The position numbers and the translations under genes are program-made. From a bacterium (GTDB lineage Bacteria; Cyanobacteriota; Vampirovibrionia; Gastranaerophilales; Gastranaerophilaceae), in assembly GCA_017477685.1 (NCBI GenBank), contig JAFUUT010000073.1:1-5461 (forward strand): a DNA stretch of 5,461 bases, given 5' to 3'. Under the pieces are notes generated by a model. The model ran no database searches. It was given only the letters and a program-made list of their open reading frames with translations, and was not told the DNA's origin. Positions 1 through 5,461 of this stretch are shown here, one piece after another (position 1 is the first letter of the stretch; each line of letters begins with the position of its first letter).

Positions 1-1
1 A

Positions 2-1576
2 GTACAATCAATAGAAGAAGATGAAAACAAATACTTGCCGGAACATCCGTGGATTTCTTGTTTACCGATTATGCTTGCAATTATCACATACGCATTGGAC
101 GGAACAATTGCGAATGTAGCATTGCCGCATATGGCAGGGAGTTTTGCCGCAACTCGTGATGAGAGTATGTGGATTTTGACAAGCTATATCATTGCCGGTG
201 GTATTGTAATCCCTTCTGTAGGATTCTTTTCAAAGTTATTTGGCAGAAAGAATTTCTTTACAATAAGTATATTATTGTTTACATTTGCCTCATTTCTTTG
301 CGGAACAGCACATAACATGGCAGAAATGGTTTTTTATAGAATCTTGCAAGGTGCAGGCGGCGGCGGGTTATTGCCAATCGCTCAAGCATTGATGATGGAA
401 AGTTTTCCAAAAAATGAACGCGGAAAATCAATGGCAGTATTTGGAATGGGAGTAATCGTCGCTCCTATTGTCGGGCCTGTACTGGGAGGATGGATTACAG
501 ATAACTGGACTTGGCCTTGGATTTATTTTATAAATGTTCCTATTGGTTGTGTCGCAGCGATATTATCACATAAATTCCTGTTTAATCCACCTTATGCCAG
601 AAAACAAAAAAATGTAAAAATTGACTGGTTGGGCTTTATTTTCTTGGTCTTATGGCTTGCAACATTACAAGTATTTTTTGATAAAGGAAATAATGCAGAT
701 TGGTTCAACGCAAATTGGATAAGATGGTTATTTGCATTTTCCAGCTTGAATGGTATTTTATTCTTCACTTCTCAGATTATTAAACTAAAAAAGAATGACG
801 AACCTTTAGTCGATTTATCTATTTTTAAAGACAGAAGCTTTACTGTAGGAACATTTATTCAAGTTATTATGAATGCAGTATTGTATGCAACTGTCGCTAT
901 TTTACCTCAATTTTTACAAAATATGATGGGATATACTGCATATTTAAGCGGTTTATCTATGATGCCCAGAGGTGTCGGTGCATTAAGCGGAATGGTTATA
1001 TGCGCATTTATTGCGGATAAAGCAGATAAAAGATTTATGGTAATGACAGGCTTATTTTTAATGGGTAGTGCAGCCATATATTTAGGATTTTTAAATTTAC
1101 AGATATCAAAAATAAGTATTATGCTGCCTAATATGCTAATGGGATTTGGTACGGCACTTGCAATGACACCAATCATTAACCTGTCTATGGAAACTCTGAC
1201 AAATCAACAGATGACCAACGCTTCAGGTTTACAAAATTTGCTTAAAAATATCGGCGGTGCAATTGGAACATCACTTGTTGCAACATTTTTGACAAGATTT
1301 GCACAAGCACACCAGTATATGATGGTTGGAAAATTAAGTGATTTGAACCCTGCATTTGTAGAAAGAGTTCAAGCAACAACAGCTGCACTCAGCCAATATA
1401 CAAGTGTTGATATGGCACATCATATGGCACAATATTCTATGTACGGAACTTTGATTAAACAATCTACATTATGGGCATTTATGGATTCTTTCAGAATTTT
1501 TGGTTTTCTATGCATTGTTTTAATTCCTTTATTACTCTTGTTCAAAAAAAGTGTAAGCAGTAAGAAAGAGAATTAA
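2..1576 (+). CDS. emrB: EmrB-like multidrug efflux MFS transporter (DHA2 family, 14 TM), 5' end cut by window edge
   Basis: Inner-membrane drug/proton antiporter of the major facilitator superfamily. In the best-known case EmrB works with the adaptor EmrA and an outer-membrane TolC channel. The frame is open from base 2 and shows 524 residues, close to the roughly 510 of E. coli EmrB, so only a few N-terminal residues are missing. The visible N-terminus is acidic and hydrophilic, ahead of the first helix. DHA2 motifs follow in order: LDGTIANVALP (from base 95), the loop GFFSKLFGRK (from 221), RILQGAGGGG (from 338), and APIVGPVLGGW followed by WPWIYFINVPIG (from 464). Further on, LVDLSIFKDRSFTVG and the stretch from LPQFLQ to GYTA resemble E. 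coli EmrB as I remember it. The last third has the long hydrophilic loop before the final helix that EmrB proteins have. An EmrA/HlyD-type partner is expected upstream but lies outside the window. Family call is firm; substrate is unknown. Confidence 0.93.
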   Translation, partial: VQSIEEDENKYLPEHPWISCLPIMLAIITYALDGTIANVALPHMAGSFAATRDESMWILTSYIIAGGIVIPSVGFFSKLFGRKNFFTISILLFTFASFLCGTAHNMAEMVFYRILQGAGGGGLLPIAQALMMESFPKNERGKSMAVFGMGVIVAPIVGPVLGGWITDNWTWPWIYFINVPIGCVAAILSHKFLFNPPYARKQKNVKIDWLGFIFLVLWLATLQVFFDKGNNADWFNANWIRWLFAFSSLNGILFFTSQIIKLKKNDEPLVDLSIFKDRSFTVGTFIQVIMNAVLYATVAILPQFLQNMMGYTAYLSGLSMMPRGVGALSGMVICAFIADKADKRFMVMTGLFLMGSAAIYLGFLNLQISKISIMLPNMLMGFGTALAMTPIINLSMETLTNQQMTNASGLQNLLKNIGGAIGTSLVATFLTRFAQAHQYMMVGKLSDLNPAFVERVQATTAALSQYTSVDMAHHMAQYSMYGTLIKQSTLWAFMDSFRIFGFLCIVLIPLLLLFKKSVSSKKEN

Positions 1577-1624
1577 ATTTGTAAAATAGGAGCTCCCAGA
1601 AAACAAAAGAAAGAGTGTAAAAAT

Positions 1625-2365
1625 ATGTTCCGCTTTGAAAATATACAAAACAAAAAAATACTAAAATCCGATTTGATAAAAAATGCACATGCGTTTTTTA
1701 CAACTCGCGATTTATTTTTACTTTCAAAAGAGGAAAAACAACCGCAAGCCGTAGAAGAAAACCGCAAAGTTATTTGTGATTACTTCAATATACCACTTGA
1801 AAATTTGATAACACCGGAACAAACTCACAGCTGCAATATTGACATTGCACAAAAAGGTAAATCATATCCAAATACCGACGGTCTTATCTTGACAGATCCA
1901 AACTTGGCAATATTTTTGAATTTTGCGGATTGTACACCACTTATTTTTTATGATGAAAAACAAAATATCGGAGCGGTTTCTCATGCCGGCTGGCGCGGAA
2001 CAGAGCAAAAAATCGGAGTTTTAACTATTGAAAAACTTGTTAATGATTTTAATTCAAAACTTGAAGATATTAAAATTCTCATAGGGCCTGCTATATGCAA
2101 AAATTGTTATAATGTTCAAGATGATGTCTTCAAAAAATTAAAAAATACAGTTAAAGATTTTGCAACTTTGTATGAGATAAAAAATAATCAAATCTTTGTT
2201 GATTTAAAAAATATAAACAAACAACAATTTATAGAAATTGGCATACCCTCTGAAAATATTGATGTATGCAACTTTTGCACCTGTTGTGATAATGATTTAT
2301 TCTTTTCTTACAGAAACGAAAACAAAACTGCAAAAAGACATAACGCCGTTTTAAAACTACTTTAA
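1625..2365 (+). CDS. pgeF: PgeF/YfiH/YlmD family protein (DUF152, laccase-domain; purine nucleoside phosphorylase-like or peptidoglycan editing factor)
   Basis: 246 residues, the normal length for this single-domain family. The metal-site residues are visible: His68 in PEQTHS, Cys103 in FADCTP and His120 in SHAGWRGT. Other family signatures are NTDGLILT (83-90), GPAICKNCYNV (154-164) and, near the end, CT followed by FFSYR (226-230). The family was long called multicopper polyphenol oxidase. Better-supported roles are phosphorolysis or deamination of purine nucleosides (mammalian FAMIN/LACC1 and bacterial homologues) and removal of mis-incorporated L-serine at the first stem position of peptidoglycan precursors (PgeF in E. 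coli). Sequence alone does not decide between them. No signal peptide is seen, so it should be cytosolic. It starts 48 bases after the emrB stop. The ATG at 1625 has only a weak GAAAGAG (1609-1615) as ribosome site, and no better start is near. Odd points are a Cys-rich patch at 215-221 and TAKRH where many members have TGR. Confidence 0.9.
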   Translation: MFRFENIQNKKILKSDLIKNAHAFFTTRDLFLLSKEEKQPQAVEENRKVICDYFNIPLENLITPEQTHSCNIDIAQKGKSYPNTDGLILTDPNLAIFLNFADCTPLIFYDEKQNIGAVSHAGWRGTEQKIGVLTIEKLVNDFNSKLEDIKILIGPAICKNCYNVQDDVFKKLKNTVKDFATLYEIKNNQIFVDLKNINKQQFIEIGIPSENIDVCNFCTCCDNDLFFSYRNENKTAKRHNAVLKLL

Positions 2366-2452
2366 TTATTAAGATTAGTAAATTTTTTACTATGTATGTA
2401 GCAATTTTATTCAAAAAGATGTATTAATATATGTAAGTAGTAGAATTATAGT

Positions 2453-2457
2453 AGGTG
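2453..2457 (+). promoter_or_regulatory. ribosome binding site of the small secreted protein gene
   Basis: AGGTG lies four bases before the ATG at 2462 and matches the AGGTG part of the Shine-Dalgarno consensus. It supports 2462 as the start of the 133-residue gene. The 96-base gap before this gene is almost pure AT and offers several weak -10-like words, but no convincing -35/-10 pair. Confidence 0.6.
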
Positions 2458-2461
2458 GATT

Positions 2462-2863
2462 ATGAAGAAATTATTATGGATTTTCGCATTATTTGTATTT
2501 TCATGTTTGAGTGTAAACGCAGGAACTGTCAGTGTTATGTATAACAATGCAGGAGTACCTGTTAGCGTCGCATACGGTTATCATCGTCCGATATCTATGA
2601 TGCAAGTTTCACAATACGGTTCACCGTATTACAACGGAAATCGCCGTCCAAGACCTCATCGTCCGAGACCTTACGCCGGATATAGATATAATAATGGATA
2701 TGCCGGTCCTTTTGTTGGCATGCAAGAATCAATTAGTGATGGCTATGGCGGAGGAACACATACCATAAACGTACGAAAAAATATCTCCACTTTAAGCAAG
2801 GATTATAAAAAAGCCGCTCCAACCAAAACACGCACCTCCGGCGGCGTAACATACTTTTTTTAA
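2462..2863 (+). CDS. small secreted Tyr/Gly/Arg-Pro-rich protein, family unknown
   Basis: 133 residues, not recognised. Residues 1-20 form a classic Sec signal peptide: Lys-Lys after Met, a hydrophobic core (LLWIFALFVF) and an SVNA cleavage site before Gly21, giving a mature protein of about 113 residues. Residues 21-40 alternate small and hydrophobic residues and look like beta strands. Residues 41-87 are rich in Tyr, Gly and Asn and hold the basic tract RRPRPHRPRP (61-70). A GYGGG segment (94-98) and a Lys-rich, Thr/Ser-rich tail follow, ending in VTYFF. The final aromatic residue recalls outer-membrane barrel C-termini, but the protein looks too short for an ordinary barrel. Cys15 sits inside the hydrophobic core without a proper lipobox, so a lipoprotein is unlikely. 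A clear SD and its own gap suggest a separately expressed gene between pgeF and the glycosyltransferase. Periplasmic, outer-membrane-associated or extracellular location is inferred; function is unknown. Confidence 0.8.
   Translation: MKKLLWIFALFVFSCLSVNAGTVSVMYNNAGVPVSVAYGYHRPISMMQVSQYGSPYYNGNRRPRPHRPRPYAGYRYNNGYAGPFVGMQESISDGYGGGTHTINVRKNISTLSKDYKKAAPTKTRTSGGVTYFF
2645..2674 (+). repeat. two-copy 15-bp tandem repeat coding the Arg/Pro tract
   Basis: Two adjacent 15-base units (2645-2659 and 2660-2674) begin CGTCCAAGACCT and CGTCCGAGACCT, differing at one base in those 12. They encode RPRPH and RPRPY. The period is in frame, so copy-number change would lengthen or shorten the basic tract without a frameshift. 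Confidence 0.6.
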
Positions 2864-2869
2864 TATATT

Positions 2870-2899
2870 TTAAAATCATTGCTTTTGTTATATTATAAT
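2870..2899 (+). promoter_or_regulatory. possible promoter of the GT8 glycosyltransferase gene
   Basis: A perfect -10 word TATAAT lies at 2894-2899, with a poor -35 candidate TTAAAA (2870-2875) 18 bases upstream. A transcript starting near 2906 would have a very short leader that still includes the AGGGTGAT ribosome site. The -10 sits in a 14-base AT-only palindrome. In DNA this AT-rich such words occur by chance, so confidence is low. Confidence 0.35.
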
Positions 2900-2911
2900 A
2901 TATAAACAAGA

Positions 2912-2918
2912 GGGTGAT
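2912..2918 (+). promoter_or_regulatory. ribosome binding site of the GT8 glycosyltransferase gene
   Basis: GGGTGAT directly precedes the TTATG at the start and resembles the AGGTGAT part of the SD consensus. It fixes the start at 2921, which is also where GT8 homology begins (MINVCLATD). Confidence 0.6.
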
Positions 2919-2920
2919 TT

Positions 2921-3826
2921 ATGATAAATGTATGCCTTGCAACAGATAATAATTATGCTCCATACGCCGGAGTTGTAATTGCTTCTGCTCTTAAAAATTC
3001 AAATCCTGAAGATAAATTGAGTTTTTATATTTTAGATGGCGGCATTGAAGAAGAAAATAAAAACAAAATAAGAAATTTGACTTCTATTAAAGATTGCCGA
3101 ATTAATTTCGTTTCAATTGATGAAACTTTATTTGAAGATTATAAAAAACTTACTACCCATTCTTATATAACATTGGCAACATATTACAGACTAAAGATAG
3201 GTCAATTGCTGAACGAGGACGTAAAACGCATTATCTATTTAGATTGTGATGTAATTGTTAATAGTTCATTATCAGAATTATTCAACACTGACCTTGAAGA
3301 TAATTATATGGGCGGAGTAATTGATATCAGGGTCAAATACAAACCTAAATGGAAAGATAAAATCTACGTAAATGCCGGCATGCTGCTTATTGATGTCGAT
3401 AAAATACGAAAAGATAATATTGAAGAAAAGTTTTTAGAATACACAAAAAATAATTTTGATAATATAAAAGCCGGAGATCAAGACATTATCAATTTTACTC
3501 TTGAAGGTAAAATTAAAATTCTTGATGATTTATGGAATGTACAAGTTTCCAGTTTCCTTAGCAGGAGCAGTTTTACCAAACATCCAAAAATTATTCATTA
3601 TGTTGCAAAAAGAAAACCATGGAAATTTGGTTCATATAGTGTTTTTAAAGATAAATATTTCCAAAGTTTGTCACTTACCCCTTGGGCTATTCCTGACAAT
3701 GAAAAATTTAAATGGACATTTATAAATAAAATTTGTTCTGTTTATAACTTTTTCATAGACAAACCGACTTTTATGTTTCGGCCAAAATTCTGGGAAGCAG
3801 TAATAGCAAGTATTGTGGAAAAGTAA
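2921..3826 (+). CDS. glycosyltransferase family 8 (GT8, LgtC/GspA-like), likely surface glycan (LPS/capsule) synthesis
   Basis: 301 residues, close to Neisseria LgtC (about 311). GT8 enzymes are retaining GT-A transferases that move galactose or glucose from UDP-sugars to lipooligosaccharide or other acceptors. Motifs in order: INVCLATDNNYAPYAGVVI (2-20), the nucleotide-binding first strand and helix; the TLATYYRL region (84-91); IIYLDCDVIV (104-113) with the metal-binding DxD at 108-110; VNAGMLLID (150-158); GDQDIIN (185-191), a donor/acceptor-site motif; LDDLWNVQ (201-208); and IIHYVAKRKPW (224-234), where His226 is the expected third metal ligand and KPW is characteristic. All key residues are present, so it should be active. 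No signal peptide or membrane helix is seen; it is probably cytosolic, perhaps bound to the inner membrane through the basic, aromatic tail after 250. Sugar and acceptor cannot be read from sequence. Confidence 0.92.
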   Translation: MINVCLATDNNYAPYAGVVIASALKNSNPEDKLSFYILDGGIEEENKNKIRNLTSIKDCRINFVSIDETLFEDYKKLTTHSYITLATYYRLKIGQLLNEDVKRIIYLDCDVIVNSSLSELFNTDLEDNYMGGVIDIRVKYKPKWKDKIYVNAGMLLIDVDKIRKDNIEEKFLEYTKNNFDNIKAGDQDIINFTLEGKIKILDDLWNVQVSSFLSRSSFTKHPKIIHYVAKRKPWKFGSYSVFKDKYFQSLSLTPWAIPDNEKFKWTFINKICSVYNFFIDKPTFMFRPKFWEAVIASIVEK

Positions 3827-3840
3827 TACTTAAATAAACT

Positions 3841-3846
3841 TATAAT
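3841..3846 (+). promoter_or_regulatory. possible -10 element before the 448-residue membrane protein gene
   Basis: A perfect TATAAT lies in the 49-base gap after the GT8 gene, but no acceptable -35 stands 16-18 bases upstream. A TTGACT at 3850-3855 is a good -35 word but is followed only by CATGAT (3875-3880) at a 19-base spacing. If the TATAAT is used, transcription would begin near 3853 and the leader would hold the GGAA and the ATG at 3866. Confidence 0.25.
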
Positions 3847-3875
3847 TCATTGACTTGGAATAATTATGGCATACC

Positions 3876-5222
3876 ATGATTATGATTATGGATTGTAAAA
3901 AAGTTTCAAATACATTACCCTTTAAAGGGCCAAATATATATAATGCAACTGCTTACGTTCAAGATCATACCTTGATAAACAGAGGTATTACAACTCTTGG
4001 CGGAAGCACCGTACCGCAATGCGTCATGTCCAATAACAAATACGAAGCCCAGGAACGTGCAATAATGGGCGGAGTATATTTTGTTGCTTCATATTTGACG
4101 CCAATTCTTTTAATTCCTTTATACAACAAACATTTCCTCAAAAATAAAGGAATAACCAAATCTCTTGAAGGTTTAGGCAAAAAAATTATTCAGGTTCCTA
4201 AAAAATATTTAACACCTGACGGAGATTTAAAAGAAGGACTCAGAAAAACAGCCGAAATGTTTGATAAAAAATCAGGCAATAATGAATGTCAAAAAGCCTT
4301 CGAAGAAATTTACAACAGATATAACGATGATGCAAAATTAAAAAAAGACTTATTATCCGTTCATGAAAAAGTTCTGATTACGGATTATATCACAACAGCC
4401 GGTATGTGGTCTTTGATTCCGTGGATTGCAACCGAATCGACCGAATATCGCACAAAAAGGAGAGATTTTTCTGCCGGTTTCAAATTAAAAAATGGCAAAC
4501 AAAAATCTCAAGAAGAATTAAGAAAATCAAAAAATAAAAAAATACTCTGGAATGTTTTATTCTGCGTAATTCCCGGAATTTTATTCGGAAAGACGGTAAC
4601 AAAAGGATTGAGTACAAAAATTACAAAAGAAATAAACCAAAATGCTGACATATTTAAAAAAGGATTTAACAAAATACTCACAAAAATAGGGCAGAATCCT
4701 TCAAACTTTGACTATATGTCCGGTACAAATATGTCCAAAACTATTTACGCGGCCATTTGGGTTCTGTCAAGTTTCCCTGCCAAAATAATATCTTCTCGGG
4801 ACAAAAATGAACGAAAAGATCGCACATTAAGAGATGTTGGGCTATTTACAATGTTTTTTGGCGGAGATTTCTTAATAAATAACATTGCAGGGCGAACTGC
4901 AGATAAAATTTTCGGAACAAAAATCATGGAATCAGGCGGAGAAAACTTGAATTTCTTTCAAAAATTTAAATTGAAATTACGAAATTTCCGCAAACTTGAA
5001 CATGCAACCGACATGACACCTGAAATTTTAAAGAAAACTAAGTCCATAGGAGCCGGATTATATTGGTTTTCACTCTTAACAAATACTGCTTTGATTGGTT
5101 TTGCACTGCCAAAATTTTTAAATAAATTTTTAAGATATAACATTAAAAAAGAAGGCAATGAAGCAAATATAAGTATGTATCAGCCTAATATGCCTTCAAT
5201 GAAAAAATTTTTAAACAATTAA
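3876..5222 (+). CDS. multi-pass membrane protein of unknown family with N-terminal 'PFKG' segment
   Basis: 448 residues from the first ATG; no family recognised. Residues 1-60 are hydrophilic without a signal peptide and contain TLPFKGPNIYN (13-23). Hydrophobic segments, by eye, lie near 64-83, 168-186, 223-240, 287-305, 321-337 and 391-412, giving about six candidate helices. A Lys-rich soluble stretch of about 80 residues (84-167) follows the first. A highly charged linker, RDKNERKDRTLRD (308-320), joins the fourth and fifth. Several helices are followed by a basic amphipathic stretch ending in TKI or similar (247-249, 348-350), hinting at internal repetition. No catalytic or transport motif is visible. 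The start is uncertain: three in-frame ATGs (3876, 3882, 3888) lack an SD, while an out-of-frame ATG at 3866 has GGAA five bases before it. The frame is closed upstream by a stop at 3861. Expression with the GT8 gene is possible from spacing, but functional linkage is not shown. Confidence 0.75.
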   Translation: MIMIMDCKKVSNTLPFKGPNIYNATAYVQDHTLINRGITTLGGSTVPQCVMSNNKYEAQERAIMGGVYFVASYLTPILLIPLYNKHFLKNKGITKSLEGLGKKIIQVPKKYLTPDGDLKEGLRKTAEMFDKKSGNNECQKAFEEIYNRYNDDAKLKKDLLSVHEKVLITDYITTAGMWSLIPWIATESTEYRTKRRDFSAGFKLKNGKQKSQEELRKSKNKKILWNVLFCVIPGILFGKTVTKGLSTKITKEINQNADIFKKGFNKILTKIGQNPSNFDYMSGTNMSKTIYAAIWVLSSFPAKIISSRDKNERKDRTLRDVGLFTMFFGGDFLINNIAGRTADKIFGTKIMESGGENLNFFQKFKLKLRNFRKLEHATDMTPEILKKTKSIGAGLYWFSLLTNTALIGFALPKFLNKFLRYNIKKEGNEANISMYQPNMPSMKKFLNN

Positions 5223-5229
5223 ATTTTTT

Positions 5230-5249
5230 GTTGATAAAAAAAAATCAGC
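5230..5249. repeat. imperfect inverted repeat over the -35 of the RHH gene, possible operator
   Basis: GTTGAT (5230-5235) and ATCAGC (5244-5249) are near-perfect inverted copies (one mismatch) around eight A residues, and the left arm overlaps the -35 TTGATA. Ribbon-helix-helix proteins commonly bind short repeated boxes in their own promoters, so autoregulation is a reasonable guess. The arms are short and AT-rich, so chance cannot be excluded. Confidence 0.35.
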
Positions 5250-5259
5250 ATGTTATAAT
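5231..5259 (+). promoter_or_regulatory. strong sigma-70-type promoter of the RHH gene
   Basis: TTGATA (5231-5236) and TATAAT (5254-5259) are separated by exactly 17 bases, and a TG at 5251-5252 makes an extended -10 (TGTTATAAT). A run of nine A residues lies in the spacer. Transcription should begin near 5266, leaving a leader of about 17 bases that holds the GGAG ribosome site at 5274-5277. It is the best promoter match in the window and suggests the RHH gene starts its own unit. Confidence 0.75.
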
Positions 5260-5282
5260 TTCATTTAAAGAATGGAGTGTTT

Positions 5283-5461
5283 ATGGCTAAAGTTTTGGTT
5301 ACAATGCCTGATGAATTCTTGAATAAGGTTGACGGATTGGCAGATTCAGAACGTCTTTCCCGCAGCGAGCTTATTAGAACTGCATTAAAAAACTACATGC
5401 GCAAGCTTTCCAAACAACAAATAGAAAATGCGTCACGTAATGCAGAAATACTCGAAGATAT
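5283..5461 (+). CDS. ribbon-helix-helix (CopG/Arc-type) DNA-binding protein, 3' end cut by window edge; possible antitoxin
   Basis: 59 complete residues are visible before the window ends. The N-terminus fits the RHH fold: a beta strand at 2-8 (AKVLVTM), helix A from PDEFLNKVDGLADSE (9-23), a turn, and helix B with the typical SRSELIRTALKNYMR (26-40). RHH proteins dimerise, pair their strands and insert them into the DNA major groove, often repressing their own promoter. After the domain comes a charged helical tail (KLSKQQIENASRNAEILED) of the sort that in MazE/EndoAI-type antitoxins wraps a toxin. That role is inference and depends on the unseen downstream gene. The ATG is supported by GGAG five bases upstream and by a strong promoter. 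It could equally be a stand-alone CopG-family regulator. Confidence 0.85.
   Translation, partial: MAKVLVTMPDEFLNKVDGLADSERLSRSELIRTALKNYMRKLSKQQIENASRNAEILED

Noticed and set aside
35..37. TTG as the start of the EmrB-like gene
   Set aside because: The same frame is open back to the window edge (base 2) with plausible acidic N-terminal residues, and no SD precedes the TTG. The true start is most likely outside the window.
21..120. ATG at 21 as a gene start
   Set aside because: It reads a different frame from the transporter and closes within about 35 codons, with no recognisable content.
907..1176. Minus-strand 89-codon open frame inside emrB
   Set aside because: It lies opposite well-conserved membrane helices and has no SD or family resemblance, so it is a shadow of the real gene.
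1589..1596. GGAGCTCC palindrome, with AGGAG as a ribosome site, after emrB
   Set aside because: No start codon lies at a usable distance, and an eight-base palindrome without a loop is a poor hairpin; probably chance.
2376..2392. Hairpin TAGTAAA-TTT-TTTACTA after pgeF as a terminator
   Set aside because: The seven-base stem has a single G-C pair and no T-run follows it, so it is too weak to be called an intrinsic terminator.
2495..2506. Lipoprotein lipobox at Cys15 of the small secreted protein
   Set aside because: The sequence VFSC has Phe at -2 and sits inside the hydrophobic core, while a good signal peptidase I site (SVNA before Gly21) follows.
2879..2906. TTGCTT-N16-TATAAA as the GT8 promoter
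   Set aside because: Transcription would start near 2913, inside the ribosome binding site and 8 bases from the ATG, which does not fit an SD-led gene.
3501..3725. Plus-strand 74-codon frame within the GT8 gene
   Set aside because: It overlaps the conserved GDQD and HYxxxKPW region in another frame and has no sign of coding.
3965..4180. Minus-strand open frame opposite the 448-residue gene, and similar ones at 1573-1767, 2229-2414, 4745-4927 and 4958-5158
   Set aside because: They are short, antisense to longer coding frames, and show no ribosome site or domain.

Overview
The window is AT-rich (about one third G+C by eye). It carries six protein genes, all on the + strand, separated by short gaps of 48 to 96 bases. 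The five genes whose ends are visible all stop with TAA, and no in-frame TGA suggests a recoded stop. An EmrB-type exporter and a GT8 glycosyltransferase of the kind used for surface glycans suggest a bacterium with a double-membrane envelope. The base composition, AGG/GGTG-type ribosome sites and a 'PFKG' segment near the start of a multi-membrane unknown protein made me think of a gut-associated non-photosynthetic cyanobacterial relative (Gastranaerophilales/Melainabacteria). That placement is a tentative inference from memory, and other AT-rich diderms are possible.

Layout: (1) 2-1576, an EmrB-like 14-helix drug/proton antiporter cut by the left edge. (2) 1625-2365, a PgeF/YfiH/YlmD-family (DUF152, 'laccase-domain') enzyme, 48 bases downstream and plausibly cotranscribed. 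(3) 2462-2863, a small secreted protein with a signal peptide, an Arg/Pro tract and an aromatic C-terminus, family unknown. (4) 2921-3826, a family 8 glycosyltransferase with its metal and donor motifs intact. (5) about 3876-5222, a 448-residue membrane protein of unknown family whose start is unclear. (6) from 5283 to past the right edge, a ribbon-helix-helix DNA-binding protein (CopG/Arc type or antitoxin) with the best promoter in the window directly before it.

The recognisable genes point to the cell envelope: export, peptidoglycan or nucleoside quality control, a secreted protein and surface glycan synthesis. There is no evidence that the six genes form one pathway. No tRNA, rRNA, CRISPR array, insertion sequence or GC-rich intrinsic terminator was seen. 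No gene-free stretch exceeds 100 bases. The least explained parts are the 448-residue membrane protein with its odd start region, the small secreted protein, and the start of a possible RHH-based toxin-antitoxin or autoregulated unit at the right edge. I see no convincing evidence of a complete undescribed system inside the window.
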